Of a stretch of 64,000 bases of DNA, positions 58,201 to 63,533 are shown one piece after another. Each line of letters begins with the position of its first letter. Position 1 is the first letter of the stretch. The DNA lies in the NCBI RefSeq assembly GCF_000221045.1, contig NC_015856.1:1990687-2054686 (forward strand), given 5' to 3'. The translations under genes were made by a program, and so were the position numbers. A model generated the notes under the pieces. It was not told the origin of the DNA and made no database searches. It saw nothing but the letters and a program-made list of their open reading frames with translations. Source of the DNA: Collimonas fungivorans Ter331 (GTDB lineage: Bacteria > Pseudomonadota > Gammaproteobacteria > Burkholderiales > Burkholderiaceae_D).

Positions 58201-60366
58201 GGCGGCGATCTCAACATGAAGGGTGCGCAACTGGCGGGAAACAAGGTGACAGCCGATGTAGGCGGCGATCTCAATATCTGGACCCTGCAAAACGTCAGTA
58301 ACTTCGACAGCAAACAGGAAAGCGGTGGCTTCAGTCTGAGCATCTGCGTTCCTCCGATCTGCGTCGGCCAGATGGTCAACGGCAGTGTCAGCTTCGCGAA
58401 GCAAACGATTGATCACAATTATCAGAGTGCGGTTGGTCAAAGCGGCATTGCTGCCGGCAATGGTGGCTTCGATATCAGCGTCAAGGGTAATACCGACCTG
58501 AAAGGTGCTGCGATCACCAGCACGGCCACGCCTGACAAAAACAGCCTGCAAACGGCCAGCTTGACTTATAGCGATCTGACCAACACGCAACACACCAACT
58601 CGGAGAGCGTCAGCGTTAGCGTTTCAACCGGTACCGTCGCCAGCAACCTTACTGCGAATGTACTGGGCAATCTCGGCGGTAACACCGGCATGCCGAAGAG
58701 TGGCGACGAGACCAGTAGCACCAACAGTGTGATCAGTCCGGCCAAAATCACGATCACGGGCAGTGGCGACGCACAGAGCCAAGCGAATGCGACAACCTTG
58801 ACCAGTCGTGATGCAGCTACGGCGAATCAATCGCTGGTAAATACGTTGACGTTGCAGCAGGCGCAGGATCTGCAGGCACAACAACAGAAGCAGCAAGAGA
58901 ATCAGCGGGCCGCCAATCTCGTTGGTGCGGTGCTGACCAATGTCGTTGGTGATATTGCGCAATCCAACAATTTGGCTGAAGGTTCCCCGGAAAAAATGGC
59001 CCTGCATGGAATTGTTGGGCTGATCGAAGCGAAGATAGGTGGTACTAGTGCTGCTGGCGGTATTGCGGCCGCAATGGGCGCTGAGGCGATGGCGCCTATC
59101 CTGAGCAACTACCTGCTTAGCCAGGGATACGTGAACGATCCAAGAGACCCTGCCGGACAGAAGAATTATAACGATATGATGAATCTCGGTGCGACGCTGG
59201 TTGGCGCGGCATCGGGTGCGCTGGCTGGTGGCTCTGTTCAAAGTGCCAATGCTGGCGCAAATACCGGCTTGATGGTAGATGCAAACAACAGGCAATTGCA
59301 TCCGAAGGAACAGGCACTCGGCAAGCAACTGGCTGATGCCAGCAATGGAAAATATACGCAAGAACAGATAGACAATGCATTACGCCGTGCAGGTATCACT
59401 GGCACAAGTGTCTATGCTGATAAGGCGGATATCGTACCCGATGTAAGCAAACCTGGAGCGCTGTACGACGCGCAGAATTTCCGGCCTGCGGCAGATGGAT
59501 CAAAAATGTTTGTTGAAACATTGGCGCCGATCGATCCTGGCGTTATCGCGTATGTACAAGCGGCGACAGGCGGCAGCAAATCGCCGTATTATTGGAGTGA
59601 CGCCGCAGTCGCTGCATCGTCGGTTACGTCGACGAGCTATCCACAGTCATTGCCTCCGGCACCAAGTGGCACTTATCGGGCGTCAGTGGTCGTGAATGGT
59701 GTGACCTATTTCCCGCTGGTGGCAAATTGCCCCGCTGCGGGTTGTATGACCGGTGACTCAATTGCCAGCGCATTGGGGGATTCTGCGACGACAGCGTACC
59801 TGAGTGCAGTTCAGAAACAAGCGGAGCGAGATCTTAATATAGGATCAGCCGTGTTAGGAGTCGCCGGATCTGCCGTTCGTGCAATGGGGACATTGGCTGA
59901 GTTGGGTCAGGCGAGTACTGCTGCAAATAGAATAGCTTCATTGTTAGAGCAGCCATTACCTCTCGGGAAGGGAACCTTAACGGGCGACCTTGCGGTGCCA
60001 CCACAGAATGCTAGTTCTGATATGGTTAGGTCTTTTGCAAGACAGAATGAATCAGCCCAGACTCTTGCCAATTATGGATTGAAGGTTGAACAACTTCCTG
60101 AAACAGGTACGCCTGGGGGTAATCCGGACCTTAAAATAAACGGAAGCTTAGCGGATGTTTATGCACCGACATCAAAAAATGTCCAAACTATTGCCGATAC
60201 GCTTGCCTATAAAGTGCAGCAGCAAGCACCAAATATCGTGATAAATCTCAATGATTCAATTTTGACATCGTCACAGATAATTCAACAGTTGCTGACAACC
60301 CCAGTTCCGGGGTTGAACAGTGTATATTTTATTAAAAATGGTATAACTACTTTGGTGAAATTCTAA
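49234..60366 (+). CDS. cdiA: CdiA contact-dependent growth inhibition effector (TpsA)
   Basis: A 3710-residue exported filament. Residues 1-65 carry the extended signal (NSQAYRVIFSKQRHALV...VNAQ). The TPS domain (about 66-320) has NPNL at 135 and NPNGI at 175. FHA-1-type repeats run to about 1850 and include three exact-period 251-residue units. A His-rich segment (1980-2001) and a Gly-rich 20-residue repeat (from 2070) interrupt the filament. FHA-2-type repeats (about 2380-3100) follow, with GRDxNxxxA motifs. The C-terminal toxin (about 3600-3710) matches the CdiA tRNase family: Glu3606, Asp3632 (NPD), Asp3641 (ADVY) and Lys3660 are spaced 26, 9 and 19, almost as in the Bp1026b toxin. The last 500 bases are AT-richer than the rest, marking a swapped module. 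Confidence 0.95.
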   Translation: MNSQAYRVIFSKQRHALVVVAENVSNQTKGSGSQSGGIASWPLMRLVHLAVAVAALFGGVTAVNAQIVADPNAGGHRPAVGTTANGLPLVNIVAPNSSGLSHNQYNQFSVGSQGAILNNSPTISQTQQAGYVQGNPNLTNGSARIILNEVTGTSRSQLNGYIEVAGQRAQVIVANPNGISVAGGGFINTSRGVLTTGTPVLGSDGSLSGFRVTGGDIQIGSSGLSASNTDQLDLISRSVSVNGQLWANQLNVVTGTNQVNYSDLGVQIIAGDNNKPTVSIDIAQLGGMYANKIRLIGTEAGVGVASLGNVAAQAGDVNIDSQGKITLNGKTNATGGVTIHSADSVINTGTVYGQQAVQLSANGQIANSGTVAAQGDLTLFSGSINSTGVLGAGVDANGNASQAGSLNLIAAGGISATGQNLAGANVAMNGASLNLAHSQTSAAGNVALTARGGDIDHTGGNLQAAGAALNATGAVSNDQGQINVSQLTSNSAGLSNVGGNITQSGAGNTDITTTGALNNSTGIITTNGQNLAIRSASLNNNGGQINHAGAGAATIQSGATTNAQGVIGSNGQLILTAGSLNNQAGRLGSAGTANVHVTGDIGNAQGTMQSGGALTVAGNNIDNTTGTISSLNADGLVLTASGQLTNAANGVVGGNGDLNLSAGSVFNGGKITASNNLTSVVAGGVDNSNGLLAAGKNLTASAAAIKNANGTIDASNVTLAVPQLDNSNGKISSNQLTIRSANLTNQHGQISQFGSDLTTIAVAGALDNSNGGLLQINGSDLNISTQSLVNDSGTIAHAGSGTFAISDAGGLSNKNGNIATNGQLNLAAGSLNNQAGHITSTGQANIRLTGDIGNAQGTIQSGKALTVAGNNVDNAAGTVTSLSADGLTLTASGQLTNAASGIIGGNGDLNLSAGSVVNGGKITASNNLISAVASSFDNSNGLLAAGKNLTASAISTKNANGTIDAANVALTIPQLDNSSGKITGDQLAIHSTNLINQHGQISQFGNSATNIAVAGALDNSSGGLLQTNGSDLNITSQALVNDGGTIAHSGVGALTINNIGAVSNKNGNIGTNGQLSLTANSLNNQAGSITAKGLENIRVAGDIANALGTIQAGGALAAAGANVDNTAGNITSLNADGLTLTASGQLTNANAGTIAGNGDLALTAASAVNGGKITGKRNVTATVANSFDNSNGKLAAGIAVTVSAASFKNANGVVDAAAVALTVPQLDNSSGKITADQISIVSANLANQHGQIIQYGTAATTIAVGGTLDNSNGGLLQTNSADLSLTPLALNNTGGTIALSGSGALTISVANGAGSLSNAGGSIGGNGQTTVSAASIANQGGSVFAQNQLNVTASQGGVDNSAGGYIGGSSLNLNAAHGQINNSSGKIEGTQQAVTLNAQSLNNAGGTVQSIGAAPLNITTAQAISNTVANSVGGFIGGSGTVNLNAGSFDNSGGTVYGKNNLVLQSNGALTNNYGVIQGAASVTASAAGALNNANGRIEANGSSATFTVSGSGIDNTSGRIANTGNGLSQINGGSQVVNRQGTIGGNGELDINAGNLDNSQQGQVIAGGNLVLNTGGTVNNNAGNLYAGQNVQLNQGGAVLTNVGGRIGAAGNTMLNVASLDNTFGLVGSTSGAGSDIGIAASSFNNNLGTVASGRDLSITAPTIANNGKVVAGRDATINLQGDYANTAGNLLTANRNLTLNTTGNLINTGTLAAVAGLTLNAANVDNQSTGLINSSATTIQASNAITNTGRIYGDDIALGAQSLTNDVDVGSGQAGAIAARNSINIGAANVVNREHAIIQSLGDMTFARTLDANHKAVGTADSITNSSAIIDAGGNLVFQTVQLNNTNAHFATTQQVDPTQTTHVTQYATWVEPTVWYTPDQVTWSDSGDGGIVLVVPGNNRFEKFYKQDYTQTVSKTVVTSSDPGKISSGGGMVLSGNITNDKSTIIAGGTLSGTTGNINNIGATGTTDTVSHMTANENYYHYVDGHPHQNHYNYDNGGAAYDVALPSTPLALQVWTVQQNTAPNSGANPALGQGVGAIAVPTVGGLALGANQGSQTVTGPGGYGVTAAGGTAGNGAGADGNNQGIAAAGGTAGGSAGVGGSNQGVAAAGGTAGGGTKTSGNTQTVGSARNPLPNLVLPNNRLFTIQANPGQHFLVATDPAFTNYGNFLSSDYMLGLLGISPQSTEKRLGDGFYEQKLVNDQVAQLTGKRFLGDYASNEEEYKSLMEAGVATAKQFQLTPGIALTAEQMASLTSDIVWMVSQDVTLPDGSHAQVLAPVVYLTRADAGDIAPTGALISGKDIDLTINGTLKNGGTLQSSNNMIVQATDIANTGNIRSTGADGAVILVAQNDILNNGGSISGHRVGILAGRDVTMSTDAVSATGAQGTNIALSRVASVNADQLSVQAGRDINLVAAAVNTTGDAALSAGRDLNLTTVSTQRSYNVTYNSDNHLYENKTQVNGSAINAGGNLALIAGQDLNVAAATVNAGAQLAAVAGRDVNIGTAQQTSSVDQAIYTTSHGMLSSSSSRSQMNSDTTDAVGSSFTGKSIAIQSGRDTNVQGSQVIAKDDLSMNAGRDLNIVSAQQTSKDSFSAEEKKSGFSGSFLTGVSVGKNAQDQHQNGTSVNQIGSDISGGNVYTSSGRDTTITASAVTADNNIAINAGRDVNVLAAANTQTSQNDGHSSGTSIGVMGGANFRFTNYSNTSAEQNGSGNSATQSTSLISANGGNLSMQAGLDKQYKGTGQGNVTTQGAELLAKNQMSIGGNAVDLQAIQDSSSSQFHAETHSVTLGSSLTGAIGGALTKIGDMATESQNTSNDRLKGALALKAGYDAYKLASGASATVSSAEATDPNPSSSGGGIGISVNLGTSQSRQDSKNNATQARGTTAQASTIAITSREGDISMEGAKLQAQDISLDAAKNINLSAAKSTADLQSSNSGSSAGIGATLGSNGQQTGLSFQIGASVSKGHANGTETTYDNTQISATNQLSVKSGGDLNMKGAQLAGNKVTADVGGDLNIWTLQNVSNFDSKQESGGFSLSICVPPICVGQMVNGSVSFAKQTIDHNYQSAVGQSGIAAGNGGFDISVKGNTDLKGAAITSTATPDKNSLQTASLTYSDLTNTQHTNSESVSVSVSTGTVASNLTANVLGNLGGNTGMPKSGDETSSTNSVISPAKITITGSGDAQSQANATTLTSRDAATANQSLVNTLTLQQAQDLQAQQQKQQENQRAANLVGAVLTNVVGDIAQSNNLAEGSPEKMALHGIVGLIEAKIGGTSAAGGIAAAMGAEAMAPILSNYLLSQGYVNDPRDPAGQKNYNDMMNLGATLVGAASGALAGGSVQSANAGANTGLMVDANNRQLHPKEQALGKQLADASNGKYTQEQIDNALRRAGITGTSVYADKADIVPDVSKPGALYDAQNFRPAADGSKMFVETLAPIDPGVIAYVQAATGGSKSPYYWSDAAVAASSVTSTSYPQSLPPAPSGTYRASVVVNGVTYFPLVANCPAAGCMTGDSIASALGDSATTAYLSAVQKQAERDLNIGSAVLGVAGSAVRAMGTLAELGQASTAANRIASLLEQPLPLGKGTLTGDLAVPPQNASSDMVRSFARQNESAQTLANYGLKVEQLPETGTPGGNPDLKINGSLADVYAPTSKNVQTIADTLAYKVQQQAPNIVINLNDSILTSSQIIQQLLTTPVPGLNSVYFIKNGITTLVKF
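50941..53199 (+). repeat. Three tandem 753-bp repeats in cdiA
   Basis: Equivalent codons recur at 50941, 51694 and 52447, exactly 753 bases (251 codons) apart. Each unit begins NGQL...LNNQAG and contains GGNGDL, NSNGLLAAGKN, VPQLDNS and QHGQI. The register breaks near 53200. The copies are similar but not identical, so duplication is not very recent. Confidence 0.9.
55441..55587 (+). repeat. 60-bp glycine-rich tandem repeat in cdiA
   Basis: Two full copies (55441-55500, 55501-55560) and a partial third copy encode AAGGTAG...NNQGIA-type 20-residue units. This is unlike the flanking beta-helix repeats and lies just after the His-rich segment. Confidence 0.85.
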
Positions 60367-60369
60367 AAA

Positions 60370-60756
60370 ATGTCTATAGAAATAACGTTGGAAGCAGATA
60401 GCCGCCTTAATCGCGACGACATAAAGGCTATATTGAAAGCTTGCGGTGTAACAGAGGTTACAGAAAAAAGCGATAATTTTGTTGCCAATTTTCCGGAGTC
60501 AAATATGTCTGTTTTTTTTCGAGATAATTTGAAAAATACAGATGTTTTAACCGAAGGAATGGAGAATGAACCGTGGGTTATTGGGTCAAGAATGACATTT
60601 AGGTATGTCATTGCAAATTATGATAAATGTGAATCAGAGTTGCACGAGTTCGTTGAAAAATTGGCTGCATTGAAAGAGGCTTTTTTTGTAGTCGCATTTC
60701 AATATGAAGGTATACGTGCGATTCGTAATCAAGAAGGATTGAGGTTCGTTGAATAG
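60370..60756 (+). CDS. cdiI: CdiI-type immunity protein
   Basis: The 128-residue protein starts at the ATG at 60370, 3 bases after the cdiA stop. It is AT-rich, acidic and has no signal peptide, as expected for a cytosolic immunity protein that binds its cognate toxin. The fold looks mixed (ITLEADSRLNRDDIKAI, FVVAFQYEGIRAIRN). I do not recognise a named immunity family. Identification rests on its position directly behind a CDI tRNase module. No strong Shine-Dalgarno site is visible, so it may be translated by coupling to cdiA. A truncated transposase lies 33 bases beyond its stop. Confidence 0.85.
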   Translation: MSIEITLEADSRLNRDDIKAILKACGVTEVTEKSDNFVANFPESNMSVFFRDNLKNTDVLTEGMENEPWVIGSRMTFRYVIANYDKCESELHEFVEKLAALKEAFFVVAFQYEGIRAIRNQEGLRFVE

Positions 60757-60788
60757 CCTTGGGGTTAGTTGCATGTGGTTAGCGGTCA

Positions 60789-61161
60789 TGGATGTTCCTT
60801 TGCTTGCGGAACTGACCCTATCTAACTGATCCAGTCGCCACTGCCGTGCAAAGGCAGCAACTCGGTCGTACGATCCTTCAAAACCTAGTGAACATAGATC
60901 AGCATGGATCTGTTTTAAGCTGCGTCGCTGCTTTCGAGATTTGGTCGCTTCGGTTTTAAGCCAGGATGAAAGTTTGAAGGCGTACTGATCAAGAGCACTG
61001 GGAGTGCGTCGATTTCTATAAGCCGGTTCTATGATTTCAGAGCGTAAGTAACGCCTGACGGTGTTTCTGGAGATGCCTAGGCGCCTGGCGATCTCCCTCA
61101 AGGAGACCTGGTCACGAAGGTGCCAGCGTCGAATAATGCCTAATAATGCCACGTCGATCAC
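60789..61161 (-). pseudogene. istA: Truncated IS21 transposase IstA (N-terminal)
   Basis: From the ATG at 61161 the first about 124 residues read as IstA: MIDVALLGIIRRWHLRDQ, then the helix-turn-helix VSLREIARRLGISRNTVRR and KSRKQRRSLKQIHADL, GSYDRVAAFARQW. The catalytic DDE core is absent. The frame continues as an unrelated tail antisense to cdiI to 60634. Transposase activity is impossible, though the DNA-binding part could in principle still be made. Confidence 0.85.
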
Positions 61162-61267
61162 TCCAATCTCCTACTAACGATATTGAGTAGGATTGTGGTC
61201 TATACGTGGGTCAATTTTCGATGCAAATTATCCAGCTAAGTGGGTCAGTTTTAGATGCAAATCAACA
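60789..61267 (-). mobile_element. IS21-family insertion sequence remnant
   Basis: The right part of an IS21-like element. It keeps one terminus (TGTTGATTTGCATC on the minus strand, ending at 61267) with two 23-bp terminal repeats (61206-61228 and 61240-61262, two mismatches, 34-base period), plus the 5' part of istA. The rest of istA, istB and the other end are missing, so it is dead. Confidence 0.8.
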
Positions 61268-61310
61268 GTTGCAAGACCTGACCCGAAGTTCAAGACCTGA
61301 CCCCGAAGTT
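61268..61310. repeat. Left copies of the GACCTGACCCCGAAGTT repeat
   Basis: Two tandem copies of an about 20-base unit, GCAAGACCTGACCCGAAGTT and AAGACCTGACCCCGAAGTT, directly abut the IS terminus. More copies lie at 61886-61954. They may derive from REP-type elements. Confidence 0.75.
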
Positions 61311-61429
61311 ACTCAGAAGGCAGAGAATTATTCTATTGCACTGCAAAATGGTTACACTTAAATCGCAACGCGTCATTCTATGATCGTGCTGCTGCACAAA
61401 ACGTGCTGAGAGATCCCAGAATGCACTAA
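61311..61429 (+). pseudogene. Possible displaced toxin C-terminal tail
   Basis: An open frame directly after the repeat ends in NASFYDRAAAQNVLRDPRMH and a TAA at 61427-61429, with no start. It stops 7 bases before the immunity-like gene, the same spacing and order as cdiA-cdiI. I interpret it as the last about 39 residues of an older CdiA toxin that was displaced. The family is not recognised, and chance cannot be excluded. Confidence 0.4.
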
Positions 61430-61436
61430 AGGGAAA

Positions 61437-61847
61437 ATGATGGACATATGGCAAGATTTTATTGTTCGGTTGACGAAGATTGATTTGCTTCGGTTGGCTA
61501 GAGACGAGGTAATTGAAGATTGGGGAAATAATATTCCTGTTACGCTCCTGTTCGCGAGCTTGGGAAAGAAAATTGTCGAGCACTTTGACGAATTTTCTAC
61601 GGTTGAACGACTTGATATATTCAATGTGGTCGAGAATGGCATGAAGACAAGCGATGATGCTCTCAAAGCGTTTATGGCGACAGGTCTTTTGGAGGCACTT
61701 TTTTCACGGGCTTCTAGTGAAGCTTTCCTTTGGGAGAGGATTGACGAGCAGCTCGGGGAAAGATCAAGAAATTACCTGGTTGCTTGGAGGGAATCAGGAA
61801 GCTCGGGATCAAGTCTTGCAATGACACATAACGCGCTAAAAATCTAA
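61437..61847 (+). CDS. Orphan immunity-like protein
   Basis: The 136-residue protein starts at ATGATG at 61437 behind AAAGGGAAA. It is AT-rich, acidic and helical (TKIDLLRLARDEVIEDWG, SLGKKIVEHFDEFSTVER, GMKTSDDALKAFMATGLLEAL). The pattern resembles small immunity-type proteins found in polymorphic toxin loci, possibly the DUF7674 family; this is from memory and uncertain. The last about 18 residues come from a repeat that runs into the gene end (SGSSGSSLAMTHNALKI), so the original C-terminus may have been replaced. It probably protects against a toxin carried by sister strains. Confidence 0.65.
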   Translation: MMDIWQDFIVRLTKIDLLRLARDEVIEDWGNNIPVTLLFASLGKKIVEHFDEFSTVERLDIFNVVENGMKTSDDALKAFMATGLLEALFSRASSEAFLWERIDEQLGERSRNYLVAWRESGSSGSSLAMTHNALKI

Positions 61848-61910
61848 GTTCGATTTTCTTGGAATCGAGCTTCGACAATGTGTCATTGCAAGACTTGATC
61901 CCGAAGTTCC
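61797..61910. repeat. Long inverted repeat with 27-bp perfect arms
   Basis: Arms 61803-61829 and 61878-61904 are perfect 27-bp inverted copies (TCGGGATCAAGTCTTGCAA... and its complement), extended outward by AGGAA/TTCCT with two mismatches. The inner 48 bases form a second hairpin, AAGTTCGATT/AATCGAGCTT. The unit looks like a REP-doublet or a small non-autonomous element. Confidence 0.85.
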
Positions 61911-61954
61911 TGACCCCGAAGTTCTCGTTGCAAGACCTGACCCCGAAGTTCTCG
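61886..61954. repeat. Right copies of the GACCTGACCCCGAAGTT repeat
   Basis: Copies at 61888-61910 (with TTGATCCC), 61911-61928 (shortened) and 61930-61954 match the unit found at 61268-61310 in the same orientation. The two groups bracket the orphan immunity cassette. Confidence 0.75.
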
Positions 61955-62045
61955 AAATTCCGCTTTAGCTGATGTGCCCAAAAAAATATGGATCTATCCG
62001 AGCGCGATCTTAAAGTCCTCCATGCGAAGCAAGAAGCACAAAATG

Positions 62046-62070
62046 AAAAAGGCCAATCAGAAGATTGGCC
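62046..62070 (-). terminator. Rho-independent terminator of tRNA-Pro
   Basis: GGCCAATC-agaa-GATTGGCC, followed on the minus strand by TTTTT (62050-62046). It lies 18 bases past the CCA end. Confidence 0.85.
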
Positions 62071-62087
62071 TAAGTCATTGATTCAAT

Positions 62088-62164
<77 letters not shown>

Positions 62165-62335
62165 ACAAGCCTGATATTATATCAGGGCTAGTTGCTTTGT
62201 TATTCACCGAAAACAGAGAAATTTCATAAAATTTTCCCACCGATTGCCGGGCGGATCGCGTGGCCCCTTGCCGGCCCCAGGGTTTTTGGCAGGCGCTGCG
62301 TTCATCCGGGCGACAATCTTCACCAAAAAAATCCT

Positions 62336-63457
62336 ATGCCGATAAAAATCAGCCAGCAGTTTGACGCCGCCGCCATTGAAGTAGTGCGCGCGGACAGTCC
62401 TCAGCAAATCGAATTGAACATCCGTAAAGATTCTCACGCGGATTTCACCCAATGGTTCTATTTCCGCATGCAGGGTGCGCGCGATGAGGATTGCACCATC
62501 CGCTTCCTGAATGCCGGCGCCACCACCTACCCGAAGGGCTGGGAGAATTACCAGGCGGTGGCCAGCTACGACCGTGAGAACTGGTTCCGCGTGCCGACCA
62601 GCTTTGACGGCCAGGTCATGACCATCAGCCATACGCCGGATTACGACAGCGTCTACTACGCCTACTTTGAACCGTACTCCTGGGAGCGCCACCTGGCGCT
62701 GCTGGGGCAGGCCGAGCAGTCGCCGCTGGCGCGTGTGCTGGATATCGGCAGCACGGTCGACGGCCGCGACATGAACGTGCTGGTGATCGGCGATCCTGAC
62801 GCTGCCAAGAAGGTATGGGTCATCGCGCGCCAGCACCCGGGCGAAACCATGGCGGAATGGTTTGTCGAAGGCATGGTCGACGCTTTGCTGGACAGCGCCA
62901 ATCCGCTGGCGACCAAGGTATTGCAGCACGCGGTGTTCTACATCGTGCCGAACATGAATCCGGATGGCTCGGTGCGCGGCAACCTGCGCACCAATGCCGC
63001 CGGCGCTAACCTGAACCGCGAGTGGATGACGCCGACGCTGGAGCGCAGCCCTGAAGTGTTCGCGGTCAAGAACAAGATCCACGAAACCGGCTGCGACCTG
63101 TTCCTGGACGTGCACGGCGACGAGGCGTTGCCGTATGTGTTTGTGGCGGGCTCGGAGATGCTGGAGGATTTCAGTCCGCAGCAGGGCGTCGAGCAGCAGA
63201 AATTCATCGACGATTTCCTGCGCGCCAGCCCGGATTTCCAGACTGAATACGGCTACGCCGCGAGCAAGTACAGCAGCGACGTGCTGACCCTGGCGTCCAA
63301 GTATATCGGCCACACTTTCAAGTGCGTGTCGCTGACGCTGGAGCTGCCGTTCAAGGATAACGCCATCCTGCCGGATGCGCAGGTCGGCTGGGACGGCGCA
63401 CGCAGTGCGCGCCTGGGCGAGGTGGTGCTGCAGCCGATCTTGCGGGCGTTCGAATAA
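62336..63457 (+). CDS. M14-family zinc carboxypeptidase (AGBL-like)
   Basis: The 373-residue protein starts at the ATG at 62336 (MPIKISQQFD); the frame upstream is not coding. Residues 1-115 form the beta-rich N-domain of cytosolic carboxypeptidases (TQWFYFRMQGARDE). The catalytic domain carries the first zinc motif in IARQHPGETMAEWF (H..E), YIVPNMNPDGSVRGN with the substrate Asn/Arg, GANLNREW, and the third ligand in FLDVHGDEALPY. The catalytic Glu is expected in TLELPFK. There is no signal peptide, so it works in the cytoplasm. A strong terminator follows. Confidence 0.92.
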   Translation: MPIKISQQFDAAAIEVVRADSPQQIELNIRKDSHADFTQWFYFRMQGARDEDCTIRFLNAGATTYPKGWENYQAVASYDRENWFRVPTSFDGQVMTISHTPDYDSVYYAYFEPYSWERHLALLGQAEQSPLARVLDIGSTVDGRDMNVLVIGDPDAAKKVWVIARQHPGETMAEWFVEGMVDALLDSANPLATKVLQHAVFYIVPNMNPDGSVRGNLRTNAAGANLNREWMTPTLERSPEVFAVKNKIHETGCDLFLDVHGDEALPYVFVAGSEMLEDFSPQQGVEQQKFIDDFLRASPDFQTEYGYAASKYSSDVLTLASKYIGHTFKCVSLTLELPFKDNAILPDAQVGWDGARSARLGEVVLQPILRAFE

Positions 63458-63480
63458 CCCGCAGTCTCGATCTACATTGT

Positions 63481-63517
63481 AAAAAAGCCGGGCATGTCTG
63501 ACATGCCCGGCTTTTTT
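63481..63517. terminator. Bidirectional terminator between the peptidase and pirin genes
   Basis: A 17-bp perfect stem (63481-63497 with 63501-63517) and CTG loop, with A6/T6 at the ends. It can end transcription of both convergent genes. Confidence 0.9.
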
Positions 63518-63533
63518 CATGCTGCAACGGCGG

